From: SIG603 sp964370405
GTDB taxonomy: Bacteria > Bacillota > Clostridia > Oscillospirales > Acutalibacteraceae
DNA length: 13,499 nucleotides
NCBI GenBank assembly: GCA_964370405.1
Contig: CAYJJB010000054.1
Span: 1 to 13,499, forward strand
Direction of reading: 5' to 3'
Within the stretch, counting starts at the first letter, position 1, and each line of letters opens with the position of its first letter. The notes beneath the pieces are model-generated. The model ran no database searches. It saw only the letters and a list, made by a program, of their open reading frames with translations, and had not been told where the DNA came from. Shown in pieces: positions 6,243-13,499 of this stretch. Made by a program: the position numbers and the translations under genes.

Positions 6243-9071
6243 ATGAGTTCACAGTTCATATCGGTAAAAGGTGCTAGGGAGCACAATTTAAAGGATATTA
6301 ATCTTGACATACCAAGGGATAAGTTGGTGGTTTTAACAGGGCTTTCAGGCTCTGGCAAGTCTTCCCTTGCATTTGATACCATTTATGCAGAGGGTCAAAG
6401 AAGATACGTAGAGTCCCTATCATCATACGCAAGACAGTTTTTAGGACAAATGGAAAAACCCGATGTCGACAGCATAGAGGGTCTGTCACCTGCAATTTCA
6501 ATTGATCAAAAAACAACTTCAAAAAACCCACGCTCAACCGTGGGTACGGTTACAGAAATTTATGACTATTTAAGGCTTATGTACGCAAGGGTTGGCGTTC
6601 CACATTGTCCAATTTGCGGAAAAGAAATTAACCAGCAAAGCATAGACCAAATTGTAGATAAGGTTATGGAGCTTCCCGAAAAAACAAAAATTCAAGTGCT
6701 TGCACCTGTTGTAAGAGGGCGAAAAGGTGAGCACCAAAAAGAGTTTGACGCCGCTAAAAAAAGCGGATTTGTTAGAGTGAGAGTGGACTCTATAATGTAC
6801 GAACTTACAGAACTTCCAAAGCTTGAAAAAAACAAAAAGCACAATATAGAAATAGTTGTTGATAGACTTGTAATTAAAGAGGACATCAAATCACGTCTTT
6901 CAGACTCTCTTGAAACCGCTTCCCACATAACAGGCGGCCTTGTAATGATAAATATAATAGACGGAAAAGATATTTTGTTTTCACAAAGTTACTCGTGCCC
7001 TGACCATGATATAAGTATAGAAGAGCTAAGCCCTCGAATGTTTTCATTTAATAACCCTTTTGGCGCTTGTAAAAAATGCACAGGACTTGGTGTTTTTATG
7101 CAAGTTGACTCAAGTTTAATTATACCCGACCCAAAACTTTCTATCAGCAAAGGTGGAATTAAAGGAAGCGGCTGGGCAATGGAGGGCAGCACAATTGCCT
7201 TGATGTACATGAAAGGACTTGCAAAACATTATGGATTTTCGCTTGACACACCACTTGGAGAGCTTCCTAAAGAGGTTATAGACGTACTGCTTTATGGCAC
7301 AAAGGGTGAACGAATTGAACTTAGGCGAGAAAGCGAGTACGGAAGTGGAAAATATAAGGCACCATTTGAAGGTGTAATAAACAATTTAGAGAGAAGATTT
7401 AGAGAAACACAAAGCAACTGGATAAAAGAAGAAATTGAAGCATATATGAGTGCTGTTCCCTGTAGCGAATGTAATGGAGATAGACTTTCAAAAGAAAGTC
7501 TTGCCGTGACTGTTGGCGGAATGAATATTAGCGAGCTTTGCAAATTATCTGTAACAGCAGCTTTAGAACATGTGTCCGCACTGACTTTTTCAAATAGAGA
7601 TACTGTAATTGCGACTCCTATAGTAAAAGAAGTTAAGGAAAGACTAGGATTTTTACAAAGTGTTGGACTTGAATATTTAACTCTATCACGTTCATCAGGT
7701 ACTTTATCAGGCGGAGAAAGCCAAAGGATAAGACTTGCCACAAATATAGGTTCTTCACTTATGGGAGTTTTATATATACTAGACGAGCCAAGTATTGGGC
7801 TTCATCAAAGGGATAACCATAAGCTATTAAACACGCTAAAAAGACTTAGAGATTTAGGAAACACCGTAATAGTTGTAGAGCATGATGAGGATACCATGCT
7901 TAGCGCCGACCATATAGTAGACATAGGGCCAGGAGCTGGAATACATGGCGGAAATGTGGTTTTCAGCGGAACAGTTGATGATATTTTAAAATGCGAACAC
8001 TCTGTTACAGGCGACTATTTAAGTGGCAAGAAAAAAGTTGAAGTGCCAAAGAAAAGAAGAAAAGGAAACGGCAACAAAATTACAATAACAGGCGCAGTTC
8101 AAAACAACTTAAAAAACGTAACTGTAAACATTCCACTTGGAGAAATGGTGTGTATAACAGGCGTGTCGGGCTCTGGCAAATCATCACTTATAAACGAAAT
8201 ACTTTATAAAAAACTTGCAGTAGAGCTTAACGGCGCAAAGGGCATTGCAGGAAAGCACAAGGCAATTAAAGGCTTAGAAAATCTTGATAAGGTAATACAA
8301 ATAAACCAAGCGCCAATAGGAAGAACTCCACGCTCAAATCCAGCCACTTACACAGGTGTTTTTACCGATATAAGAGAGCTGTATTCAAATACTCAAGATG
8401 CTAAACTTAGAGGATTTAAAGCAGGCAGATTTTCTTTTAATGTTAAAGGTGGCAGATGCGAAGCCTGTCAAGGTGACGGTATTTTAAAAATTGAAATGCA
8501 CTTTTTACCTGATGTATATGTAAGCTGCGATGTCTGTAAGGGTAAAAGATATAACAGAGAAACCCTTGAAATTAAGTATAAAGGAAAAAGCATACACGAT
8601 GTACTTGAAATGACTGTTGAAGAAGCGATGGAATTTTTTAAAGATCATCCTAAAATATTTAGAAAAATTAAAACGCTTTATGAGGTTGGCGTTGGCTATA
8701 TAAAACTGGGTCAATCCGCAACAACTCTTTCAGGCGGTGAAGCACAAAGGGTTAAACTTGCAACAGAGCTTAGCAAAAGAGCAACGGGTAAAACCATTTA
8801 TATTTTAGACGAACCTACAACAGGTCTTCATATTGCCGATGTTCATAAGCTCATAGAAGTGCTACAAAAACTTGTAGATACAGGCAATACTGTGCTTGTA
8901 ATTGAGCATAATTTAGACCTTATTAAAACTTGTGACCATATAATAGATTTAGGACCTGAGGGCGGTGACAAGGGCGGCGAAATAGTTGCCGTAGGCACAC
9001 CTGAGCAAGTTGCAAAGGTTGAGGGTTCATATACAGGACAATATTTAAAACCCTTACTAGAAAAAGAATAA
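6243..9071 (+). CDS. uvrA: Excinuclease ABC subunit A (UvrA)
   Basis: The damage-scanning ATPase of nucleotide excision repair, which forms a dimer and hands DNA to UvrB. The 942 residues match the family length. Two ABC modules are intact. The first has Walker A GLSGSGKSS (33-41), signature LSGGESQR (488-495) and Walker B LDEPS (513-517). The second has GVSGSGKSS (640-648), LSGGEAQR (829-836) and LDEPT (855-859). The C-terminal DNA-binding zinc module is complete (C739, C742, C762, C765). In the other zinc module the ligands read C252, H255, C276, C279, with histidine where E. coli UvrA has its second cysteine. The UvrB-interaction domain lies around 131-250. The start has TAAGGAG overlapping the uvrB stop, five bases upstream, so the genes are co-translated. 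A hairpin terminator follows at once. Confidence 0.98.
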   Translation: MSSQFISVKGAREHNLKDINLDIPRDKLVVLTGLSGSGKSSLAFDTIYAEGQRRYVESLSSYARQFLGQMEKPDVDSIEGLSPAISIDQKTTSKNPRSTVGTVTEIYDYLRLMYARVGVPHCPICGKEINQQSIDQIVDKVMELPEKTKIQVLAPVVRGRKGEHQKEFDAAKKSGFVRVRVDSIMYELTELPKLEKNKKHNIEIVVDRLVIKEDIKSRLSDSLETASHITGGLVMINIIDGKDILFSQSYSCPDHDISIEELSPRMFSFNNPFGACKKCTGLGVFMQVDSSLIIPDPKLSISKGGIKGSGWAMEGSTIALMYMKGLAKHYGFSLDTPLGELPKEVIDVLLYGTKGERIELRRESEYGSGKYKAPFEGVINNLERRFRETQSNWIKEEIEAYMSAVPCSECNGDRLSKESLAVTVGGMNISELCKLSVTAALEHVSALTFSNRDTVIATPIVKEVKERLGFLQSVGLEYLTLSRSSGTLSGGESQRIRLATNIGSSLMGVLYILDEPSIGLHQRDNHKLLNTLKRLRDLGNTVIVVEHDEDTMLSADHIVDIGPGAGIHGGNVVFSGTVDDILKCEHSVTGDYLSGKKKVEVPKKRRKGNGNKITITGAVQNNLKNVTVNIPLGEMVCITGVSGSGKSSLINEILYKKLAVELNGAKGIAGKHKAIKGLENLDKVIQINQAPIGRTPRSNPATYTGVFTDIRELYSNTQDAKLRGFKAGRFSFNVKGGRCEACQGDGILKIEMHFLPDVYVSCDVCKGKRYNRETLEIKYKGKSIHDVLEMTVEEAMEFFKDHPKIFRKIKTLYEVGVGYIKLGQSATTLSGGEAQRVKLATELSKRATGKTIYILDEPTTGLHIADVHKLIEVLQKLVDTGNTVLVIEHNLDLIKTCDHIIDLGPEGGDKGGEIVAVGTPEQVAKVEGSYTGQYLKPLLEKE

Positions 9072-9072
9072 T

Positions 9073-9103
9073 AAAAAACTCAGCCTATATGGCTGAGTTT
9101 TTT
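9073..9103. terminator. Bidirectional intrinsic terminator between uvrA and the reductase gene
   Basis: An 8-bp perfect stem ACTCAGCC / GGCTGAGT (9078-9085 and 9091-9098) encloses a five-base loop TATAT. A run of A precedes it and a run of T follows, so it works in both directions. It sits two bases after the uvrA stop and about ten bases beyond the stop of the convergent reductase gene, and probably ends both transcripts. Confidence 0.93.
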
Positions 9104-9114
9104 ATTATATATAA

Positions 9115-10254
9115 TTATTGATTATCATAAAGTTTTGCGATTTCTTGTAATTCATTAATTATCTCTATATGCTGTGGACATAGGCCTTCGCACATTCCAC
9201 ATGATATGCAGTCAGATGCTTTACCTTTATCTTTTGTTGCATTTTCATATCCCCACATGTTTTTTGGCTTGTCCTCATTAGAATTGAATTTTTTGTGGAA
9301 ATTCATTACGTCAAAAATTTCGGGAATATCAATTTTTTGTGGGCAATCGTCCACACAGTACTTACATTTTGTACATGGTATTGTTGGAATAGACGCAAAC
9401 ACTTCAACTACCTTATCAATTGCCTCTTTTTCCTCATCATTTAGTACTTTCAAGTCTTTCATATAAGACACATTATCTTCTACTTGCTCTAAAGTTGACA
9501 TACCGCTTAGTGATGTAACTATATTATCACGTGACACTGAGTATCTCATAGCCCAAGAAGCCGCAGAAGCACTGCTGTCAAGTTTGTTCAAAATTTCTTG
9601 CGCCTGTGCTGGAAGCACTGCTAAAGTACCACCTTTTATTGGTTCCATAATAATTACAGGCAGGTCGTGTTTTATTGCAAGTTCATAACAAGTTTTAGAC
9701 TCAACCGCAGGGTTTTCCCAGTCTATATAGTTTAGTTGAAGCTGAATAAAATCTGTTTCATGTGCATGTTTTTCTAAAGCCTCTGCCAAAACGTCTGAAC
9801 TGTCATGGAAAGAAAATCCCATGTTTTTAATTTTGCCTTCAGCTTTTTTCTCATGTAAAAATTCCCAAGCGCCAATTTTCCTTGCATGCTCAAATCTCTC
9901 TTTATTCATTGCGTGAAGCAAGTAATAGTCATAGTATTCAAGCCCTGCACGGTCTAAAGATTCCTGAAAAAGTCTTTCCATATCTTCCTTATTTTCGCAC
10001 ATCCAAAGTGGAAGTTTTGAAGCTGTTTGAAAGCTTTCTCTTGGATATCTATCAACAACCGCCTCTTTAAGTGCAACTTCGGATTTACCGCCTATGTACA
10101 CATATGCTGTATCAAAATAAGTAAAACCTTTTTCCATGTAAGCATCAACCATCTTACATGTATGTTCCATGTCAATTTCTTCACCATTCATAGGAAGACG
10201 CATGAGACCAAACCCCAATTTTGGTATTTCGCTACCTTTATATGCCTTAGCCAT
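9115..10254 (-). CDS. Aldo/keto reductase with C-terminal 2[4Fe-4S] ferredoxin domain
   Basis: A 379-residue cytoplasmic oxidoreductase. The first 280 residues are an aldo/keto reductase barrel with the full catalytic tetrad D48, Y53, K80 and H114, and the family opening LGFGLMRLP (13-21). The C-terminus carries two cysteine sets, C294-C297-C300-C304 and C349-C352-C355-C359, each CxxCxxCxxxCP, which should bind two [4Fe-4S] clusters. This fusion is common in anaerobic Clostridia and suggests electron exchange with a ferredoxin-like partner rather than simple NADPH-dependent carbonyl reduction; the physiological substrate is unknown. The ATG at 10254 follows GGAGG (10265-10269) by ten bases. 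The gene stands alone with its own promoter, converges on uvrA, and is divergent from the RCC1-like operon. Confidence 0.95.
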   Translation of the reverse strand: MAKAYKGSEIPKLGFGLMRLPMNGEEIDMEHTCKMVDAYMEKGFTYFDTAYVYIGGKSEVALKEAVVDRYPRESFQTASKLPLWMCENKEDMERLFQESLDRAGLEYYDYYLLHAMNKERFEHARKIGAWEFLHEKKAEGKIKNMGFSFHDSSDVLAEALEKHAHETDFIQLQLNYIDWENPAVESKTCYELAIKHDLPVIIMEPIKGGTLAVLPAQAQEILNKLDSSASAASWAMRYSVSRDNIVTSLSGMSTLEQVEDNVSYMKDLKVLNDEEKEAIDKVVEVFASIPTIPCTKCKYCVDDCPQKIDIPEIFDVMNFHKKFNSNEDKPKNMWGYENATKDKGKASDCISCGMCEGLCPQHIEIINELQEIAKLYDNQ

Positions 10255-10298
10255 AATGTAATTTCCTCCATTTAATTTAGTTTTATTTACATAGCTTC

Positions 10299-10326
10299 AT
10301 TATACTCCACAAAACTCTCAAGTCAA
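10299..10326 (-). promoter_or_regulatory. Promoter of the aldo/keto reductase gene
   Basis: On the minus strand, -35 TTGACT (10326-10321) is followed by a 16-base spacer and a perfect -10 TATAAT (10304-10299). Transcription should start near 10292, leaving a leader of about 38 bases. No operator or riboswitch is evident. Confidence 0.72.
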
Positions 10327-10352
10327 GTTATATTTTTTCTAAAATAGATATA

Positions 10353-10381
10353 TTGACAATCAAATTTTGAAGGAGTATTAT
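10353..10381 (+). promoter_or_regulatory. Promoter of the RCC1-like operon
   Basis: A perfect -35 TTGACA (10353-10358), 17-base spacer and -10 TATTAT (10376-10381). Predicted start near 10388, with a leader of about 40 bases holding AAGGAGG (10416-10422) six bases before the ATG. It is divergent from the reductase promoter, with 26 bases between the two -35 boxes. No similar promoter lies before the second RCC1-like gene, so this one probably serves both. Confidence 0.75.
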
Positions 10382-10428
10382 TAAACTATATATTTAGCAA
10401 TTTAATATGTTAAACAAGGAGGCAATTT

Positions 10429-10736
10429 ATGTCATACACAGCACCAAACGGATTTATACCCTATCCAAACGACCCCGATTTATATTATGCTGAACAAATA
10501 GTTTACGACCAAAATGGTACCCAGTTTCGAGAGATTACTTACTTTAGCATAAGCACAGGGCAAACACAGGTAAGTCATTACCCTGTTGAAAACACGCAAG
10601 CACAACAACAGTTTCAAGTGCAAGATAATTCCACCGCAGTAAAAACGCCTCCTAAAAAGAGCAAGACTGGATTAATTGTGAGTTTATTTATATTAACTCT
10701 TTTAATTGCAGGTGGGCTTATAGTATGGCTTACAGG
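10429..10736 (+). repeat. Perfect 308-base direct repeat, copy 1 (N-terminal and anchor module)
   Basis: Identical base for base to 11721-12028, beginning at the start codon and ending within the codon for G103, at the end of the membrane helix. The first difference is a silent T/C change at 10737 versus 12029. After that, similarity falls within about 40 bases to roughly that of old paralogs. Confidence 0.97.
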
Positions 10737-11706
10737 TGCTTATAAAATGTTGCCGTTTTTTGGCACAGTAAGTGGCACAGCTTATGAGGAAAATAATGAT
10801 TTTGCAATGGGATACTCTCATTCAGTATTCTTACAAGATGACGGTACGGTTGTTGCAACAGGAGGAAATAATTTTGGCCAATGTAATGTTGATACATGGG
10901 CAGACATTGTCGCAGTTTACGCAAATGGCAACCAAACCCTAGGATTAAAGTCTGACGGAACAGTTGTGGCGACAGGCGACAACGAATTTGGCCAGTGCAA
11001 TGTCGAGGCTTGGACAGATGTTGTAGACATTGTTGCAAATTATTTTAGCACAACTGCTGTAAAGGTAGACGGAACAGTTATAACTACCAGTGAAGAGAGC
11101 GAATATGATAGGACATACGTATATACAAACCTGTGGAGCGACGTATCTAGTATAGGCTTGACAGGCGGTATGAGCGGCATTATATGTGGATATAAACACG
11201 ATGGCACAATTTTAATTGCAAGAGAATTTACTCAAACAGATTTAGACTTGATAAAAACTTTTACCGATATAAAAAAACTCACAGCGTTTAGCATACCCGA
11301 TGATCAGGGCGATTATATTGATTATTATATATATGGAAAAAACAATGGTCAATTTTTTATTGAAACAAATACCTTACCCCAGTATTTGCCCATACAAGTT
11401 AATGATATAGCAGAAAAAATTGATCTTGACAATATAGCCGATATAACTATTCCAAACTACACTTATGTGTTATACAAAGACGGAACAGTGGCTGTTTTTG
11501 ATACATTTAATGATTTTGAGAAAGTGGACGATCTTGACACGGATGACTGGACCGATATAACAGCAATTAAATTTAATTTTAACAGTTTGATAGGCCTTAG
11601 AAGTGACGGTACTTTTGTAAGCACAGGTATCAATGATTATGGAGAGCTTGATTTAGAAAGCATAGGCATACCTGTATATGATGAAAGTATACCTACAGAA
11701 GAATAA
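10429..11706 (+). CDS. Membrane-anchored RCC1-like repeat protein (first paralog)
   Basis: A 425-residue protein I cannot assign a function. Residues 1-75 are a soluble, Tyr- and Gln-rich segment without a signal peptide. KKSK (76-79) precedes one membrane helix (about 81-103), so the N-terminus should be inside and the rest outside. The outer part has seven DGT-type turns, at D138, D176, D214, D258, N306, D351 and D393, about 38-48 residues apart, as expected of a seven-bladed RCC1-like propeller. The first two repeats carry the full GxNxFGQCNV loop and the last a related NDYGELD; the middle four are degenerate. RCC1-type propellers are protein-interaction folds; ligand or partner here is unknown. 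Its first 111 residues are identical to the next gene's, and its stop lies 14 bases before that gene's start. Acidic ectodomain. Confidence 0.85.
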   Translation: MSYTAPNGFIPYPNDPDLYYAEQIVYDQNGTQFREITYFSISTGQTQVSHYPVENTQAQQQFQVQDNSTAVKTPPKKSKTGLIVSLFILTLLIAGGLIVWLTGAYKMLPFFGTVSGTAYEENNDFAMGYSHSVFLQDDGTVVATGGNNFGQCNVDTWADIVAVYANGNQTLGLKSDGTVVATGDNEFGQCNVEAWTDVVDIVANYFSTTAVKVDGTVITTSEESEYDRTYVYTNLWSDVSSIGLTGGMSGIICGYKHDGTILIAREFTQTDLDLIKTFTDIKKLTAFSIPDDQGDYIDYYIYGKNNGQFFIETNTLPQYLPIQVNDIAEKIDLDNIADITIPNYTYVLYKDGTVAVFDTFNDFEKVDDLDTDDWTDITAIKFNFNSLIGLRSDGTFVSTGINDYGELDLESIGIPVYDESIPTEE

Positions 11707-11720
11707 AAAGGAGATTGCTT

Positions 11721-12028
11721 ATGTCATACACAGCACCAAACGGATTTATACCCTATCCAAACGACCCCGATTTATATTATGCTGAACAAATAGTTTACGA
11801 CCAAAATGGTACCCAGTTTCGAGAGATTACTTACTTTAGCATAAGCACAGGGCAAACACAGGTAAGTCATTACCCTGTTGAAAACACGCAAGCACAACAA
11901 CAGTTTCAAGTGCAAGATAATTCCACCGCAGTAAAAACGCCTCCTAAAAAGAGCAAGACTGGATTAATTGTGAGTTTATTTATATTAACTCTTTTAATTG
12001 CAGGTGGGCTTATAGTATGGCTTACAGG
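11721..12028 (+). repeat. Perfect 308-base direct repeat, copy 2 (N-terminal and anchor module)
   Basis: Second copy of the module at 10429-10736, offset by 1292 bases in the same orientation. Only two further bases (TT) match upstream of the ATG; the leader and ribosome binding site differ between the copies, so the identity ends at the reading frame boundary. Confidence 0.97.
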
Positions 12029-13472
12029 CGCTTATAAAATGCTACCGTTTTTTAGCACACAGTCTGCGCAAATTTCAGGCGGAGATTTTGCCGTTGGTGC
12101 ATATCACTCCGTATTCTTGCAAGATGACGGCACTGTTTTAGCTACAGGTGACAATGAGTACGGACAGTGCAATGTAGAGTCTTGGACTGATATTATTAAA
12201 GTAATAGCAATTGAAACTCACACCGTAGGTCTAAAATCAGACGGCACAGTAGTGGGCACAGGCTCTAACTACTACGAACAAATTAGCGACATATCTGAGT
12301 GGACTGATATTATAGACATAGCCACAAGTTGGTGGGGAACTATGGGACTAAAATCTGACGGTACAGTAGTTTTATCTACAATGCCATCGTTTACAGACGA
12401 CATTGTAGGCACTTGGACAAATGTAGCCACAATAAACCTAAGTATTGATACCGCTTATGCAGTCACTACTGACGGAAAAATTCTGTGTAACGCCACAACA
12501 TATCAAGACACTTTAAATGAGATTAGCGATGTAGATAGAATAGATGTTACAGATTATTTTTTAGTGGCGTATACTGCCGACAATGGCATATCAATAAAAC
12601 CATCTGCCTATGGCGACAATGGCTCAAATGTGATGAATGATTGGTACTCAAATATAGATGCCCAAAAGCTCAATCGTATAATTTCATATGAAGACATAAT
12701 TTTGTCTATATATGACGACGGAACGGTATTTGCATACGATGTAACCTTTGAAGAAGGCTATAAACTTTGGGATGATGTAGTGGAAGCTTCTGTAAGTGAA
12801 AATGCAATAATTGCCAAAATGGCAGACGGCACTTTTATAGCTCTTGGAAGCAATGATTACGGCGAGCTTGATTTTGATAAAATAGGTATAAATGGCACTA
12901 TTGATAATTCTATTCTTGAAGAAAACCAACCTATTGTTAGTTCTTCGCCAGAGCCAACCCCAGAGCAAACTTTGGAGGCGACTCCAGAGCCTGCTCCAGA
13001 ACCCACTCCAGAACCTACCCCAGAGCCTACTCCAGAGCCTACACCGGTACCGCTTGACGATTTAGATATTGCAGCGGATATGCTCTCATATTTTGAAGCA
13101 TTTTACTTAGATACTTGGCTTTACTATTTTGAAGCTTTCCCGGAGTCTTACAGCGATTTTCCTACAGGAATATTTTTAAGAGAAGATAAAAAAGCCGCAC
13201 TTATGATAGTGTGCGACACAAGCCCTGATTATTTAAATTATATTTTATTTACACAAGGTGACAGCGGCCTATTAGAGTACGCCTCGTCCATATATGACTA
13301 CGGACACAGCGAGGCACAAATTTTTGAAAATTTCTATGCAGATGATTTTATGAATTTAATTTCGCTTGAAGTGCTAGACGGTGAGTCGGTATATTTAACA
13401 TCAGGTTGGCGACCAGAGCTATATGAAGACTATGCAGACCCCACAGGAACATACAACAGAGTTTACCCATAA
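11721..13472 (+). CDS. Membrane-anchored RCC1-like protein with PEPT stalk and C-terminal domain (second paralog)
   Basis: A 583-residue paralog with the same cytoplasmic segment and membrane helix (residues 1-111 identical), then a divergent outer part. Seven turn motifs (D136, D174, D213, D251, N288, D333, D369) again predict a seven-bladed RCC1-like propeller, best preserved in blade 1 (GDNEYGQCNV) and blade 7 (GSNDYGELDF). Residues 410-441 are eight PEPT-type tetrapeptides, a rigid surface stalk. Residues 444-583 form an acidic, aromatic-rich domain (with FEAFYLDTW and DYGHSEAQIFENF) that I do not recognise and that the first paralog lacks. I start at ATG 11721, matching the paralog, with AAGGAG (11708-11713) seven bases upstream; a TTG at 11715 is unlikely. 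It is cotranscribed with the first paralog and followed at once by a terminator. Function unknown; a surface binding role is inferred. Confidence 0.85.
   Translation: MSYTAPNGFIPYPNDPDLYYAEQIVYDQNGTQFREITYFSISTGQTQVSHYPVENTQAQQQFQVQDNSTAVKTPPKKSKTGLIVSLFILTLLIAGGLIVWLTGAYKMLPFFSTQSAQISGGDFAVGAYHSVFLQDDGTVLATGDNEYGQCNVESWTDIIKVIAIETHTVGLKSDGTVVGTGSNYYEQISDISEWTDIIDIATSWWGTMGLKSDGTVVLSTMPSFTDDIVGTWTNVATINLSIDTAYAVTTDGKILCNATTYQDTLNEISDVDRIDVTDYFLVAYTADNGISIKPSAYGDNGSNVMNDWYSNIDAQKLNRIISYEDIILSIYDDGTVFAYDVTFEEGYKLWDDVVEASVSENAIIAKMADGTFIALGSNDYGELDFDKIGINGTIDNSILEENQPIVSSSPEPTPEQTLEATPEPAPEPTPEPTPEPTPEPTPVPLDDLDIAADMLSYFEAFYLDTWLYYFEAFPESYSDFPTGIFLREDKKAALMIVCDTSPDYLNYILFTQGDSGLLEYASSIYDYGHSEAQIFENFYADDFMNLISLEVLDGESVYLTSGWRPELYEDYADPTGTYNRVYP
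12948..13043 (+). repeat. Imperfect 12-base tandem repeat encoding a PEPT stalk
   Basis: Eight units of about CCAGARCCYACY encode PEPT, PEQT, LEAT, PEPA and four more PEPT. The last units are nearly identical in DNA, so unit number could change in steps of four residues without breaking the frame. Pro-Glu/Thr stalks of this kind commonly extend surface domains away from the cell wall in Gram-positive bacteria. Confidence 0.92.
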
Positions 13473-13498
13473 AAAAAGAGCCTTTCGGCTCTTTTTTT
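13471..13498 (+). terminator. Intrinsic terminator after the RCC1-like operon
   Basis: AGAGCC (13477-13482), loop TTTC, GGCTCT (13487-13492), followed by a run of T. The A-tract on the left can extend the stem by pairing with the T-tract. It overlaps the last bases of the stop codon region and marks the end of the two-gene operon. No comparable hairpin lies between the two paralogs. Confidence 0.93.
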
Positions 13499-13499
13499 A

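Noticed and set aside
7292..7741. Minus-strand open frame (149 codons) inside uvrA
   Set aside because: It is opposite conserved UvrA ABC sequence, with no ribosome binding site or promoter, and its product has no recognisable features.
10382..10428. Riboswitch or attenuator in the leader of the RCC1-like operon
   Set aside because: The leader is only about 40 AT-rich bases, with a short TGTTAAACA palindrome and no stable alternative stems.
11715..11720. TTG start for the second RCC1-like gene
   Set aside because: It lies only one base after AAGGAG, too close for initiation, and the ATG at 11721 matches the paralog start exactly.
11700..11720. Separate promoter or terminator between the two RCC1-like genes
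   Set aside because: Only 14 bases separate the genes, with a ribosome binding site and no hairpin or -35/-10 pair.
10429..12028. Insertion sequence or transposon ends as the source of the 308-base direct repeat
   Set aside because: The repeats are coding throughout, there is no transposase or terminal inverted repeat, and no target-site duplication is visible.
12948..13043. CRISPR-like array
   Set aside because: The units are contiguous 12-mers without spacers and encode an in-frame Pro-Glu-Pro-Thr stalk.

Overview
The window is AT-rich, with strong AAGGAGG-type ribosome binding sites, sigma-A-type promoters, a Gram-positive-type SOS box and gene families typical of low-GC Firmicutes. It is most likely chromosomal DNA from an anaerobic, probably gut-associated member of the Clostridia. 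The anaerobe inference rests on the aldo/keto reductase fused to a two-cluster ferredoxin domain, the GntR-ABC cassette and the anchored RCC1-like surface proteins. I cannot name the species. There is no tRNA, rRNA, transposase, integrase or CRISPR array, and no gene-free stretch longer than about 175 bases.

Region 1 (1-3400, minus strand) is a YtrA-type GntR regulator - ABC ATPase - ABC permease cassette with overlapping genes. Its last visible member is the first 12 codons of an exported protein running off the left edge. The promoter of this cassette carries a dyad closely resembling the Bacillus YtrA operator, placed over the -10, which suggests autorepression and induction by membrane- or cell-envelope-active compounds.

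Region 2 (3434-9103, plus strand) is a DNA-repair operon, radC-like - uvrB - uvrA. It is driven by a near-consensus promoter with a LexA/DinR box between -35 and -10 and ends at a strong bidirectional hairpin. The RadC-family JAB protein is the first gene, so it should be induced with the UvrAB damage-recognition proteins in the SOS response.

Region 3 (9115-10326, minus strand) is a single gene for an aldo/keto reductase with a C-terminal 2[4Fe-4S] domain. It has its own promoter and converges on uvrA.

Region 4 (10353-13498, plus strand) is a two-gene operon of membrane-anchored proteins whose outer parts are predicted seven-bladed RCC1-like propellers. The two genes are 100% identical over the first 308 coding bases (cytoplasmic domain and membrane anchor), then diverge sharply. 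The second protein adds a PEPT-repeat stalk and a C-terminal domain I do not recognise. This shared-anchor, variable-ectodomain pair is the most unusual content of the window; it suggests recent gene conversion or cassette-like exchange and could recombine to switch the expressed ectodomain.
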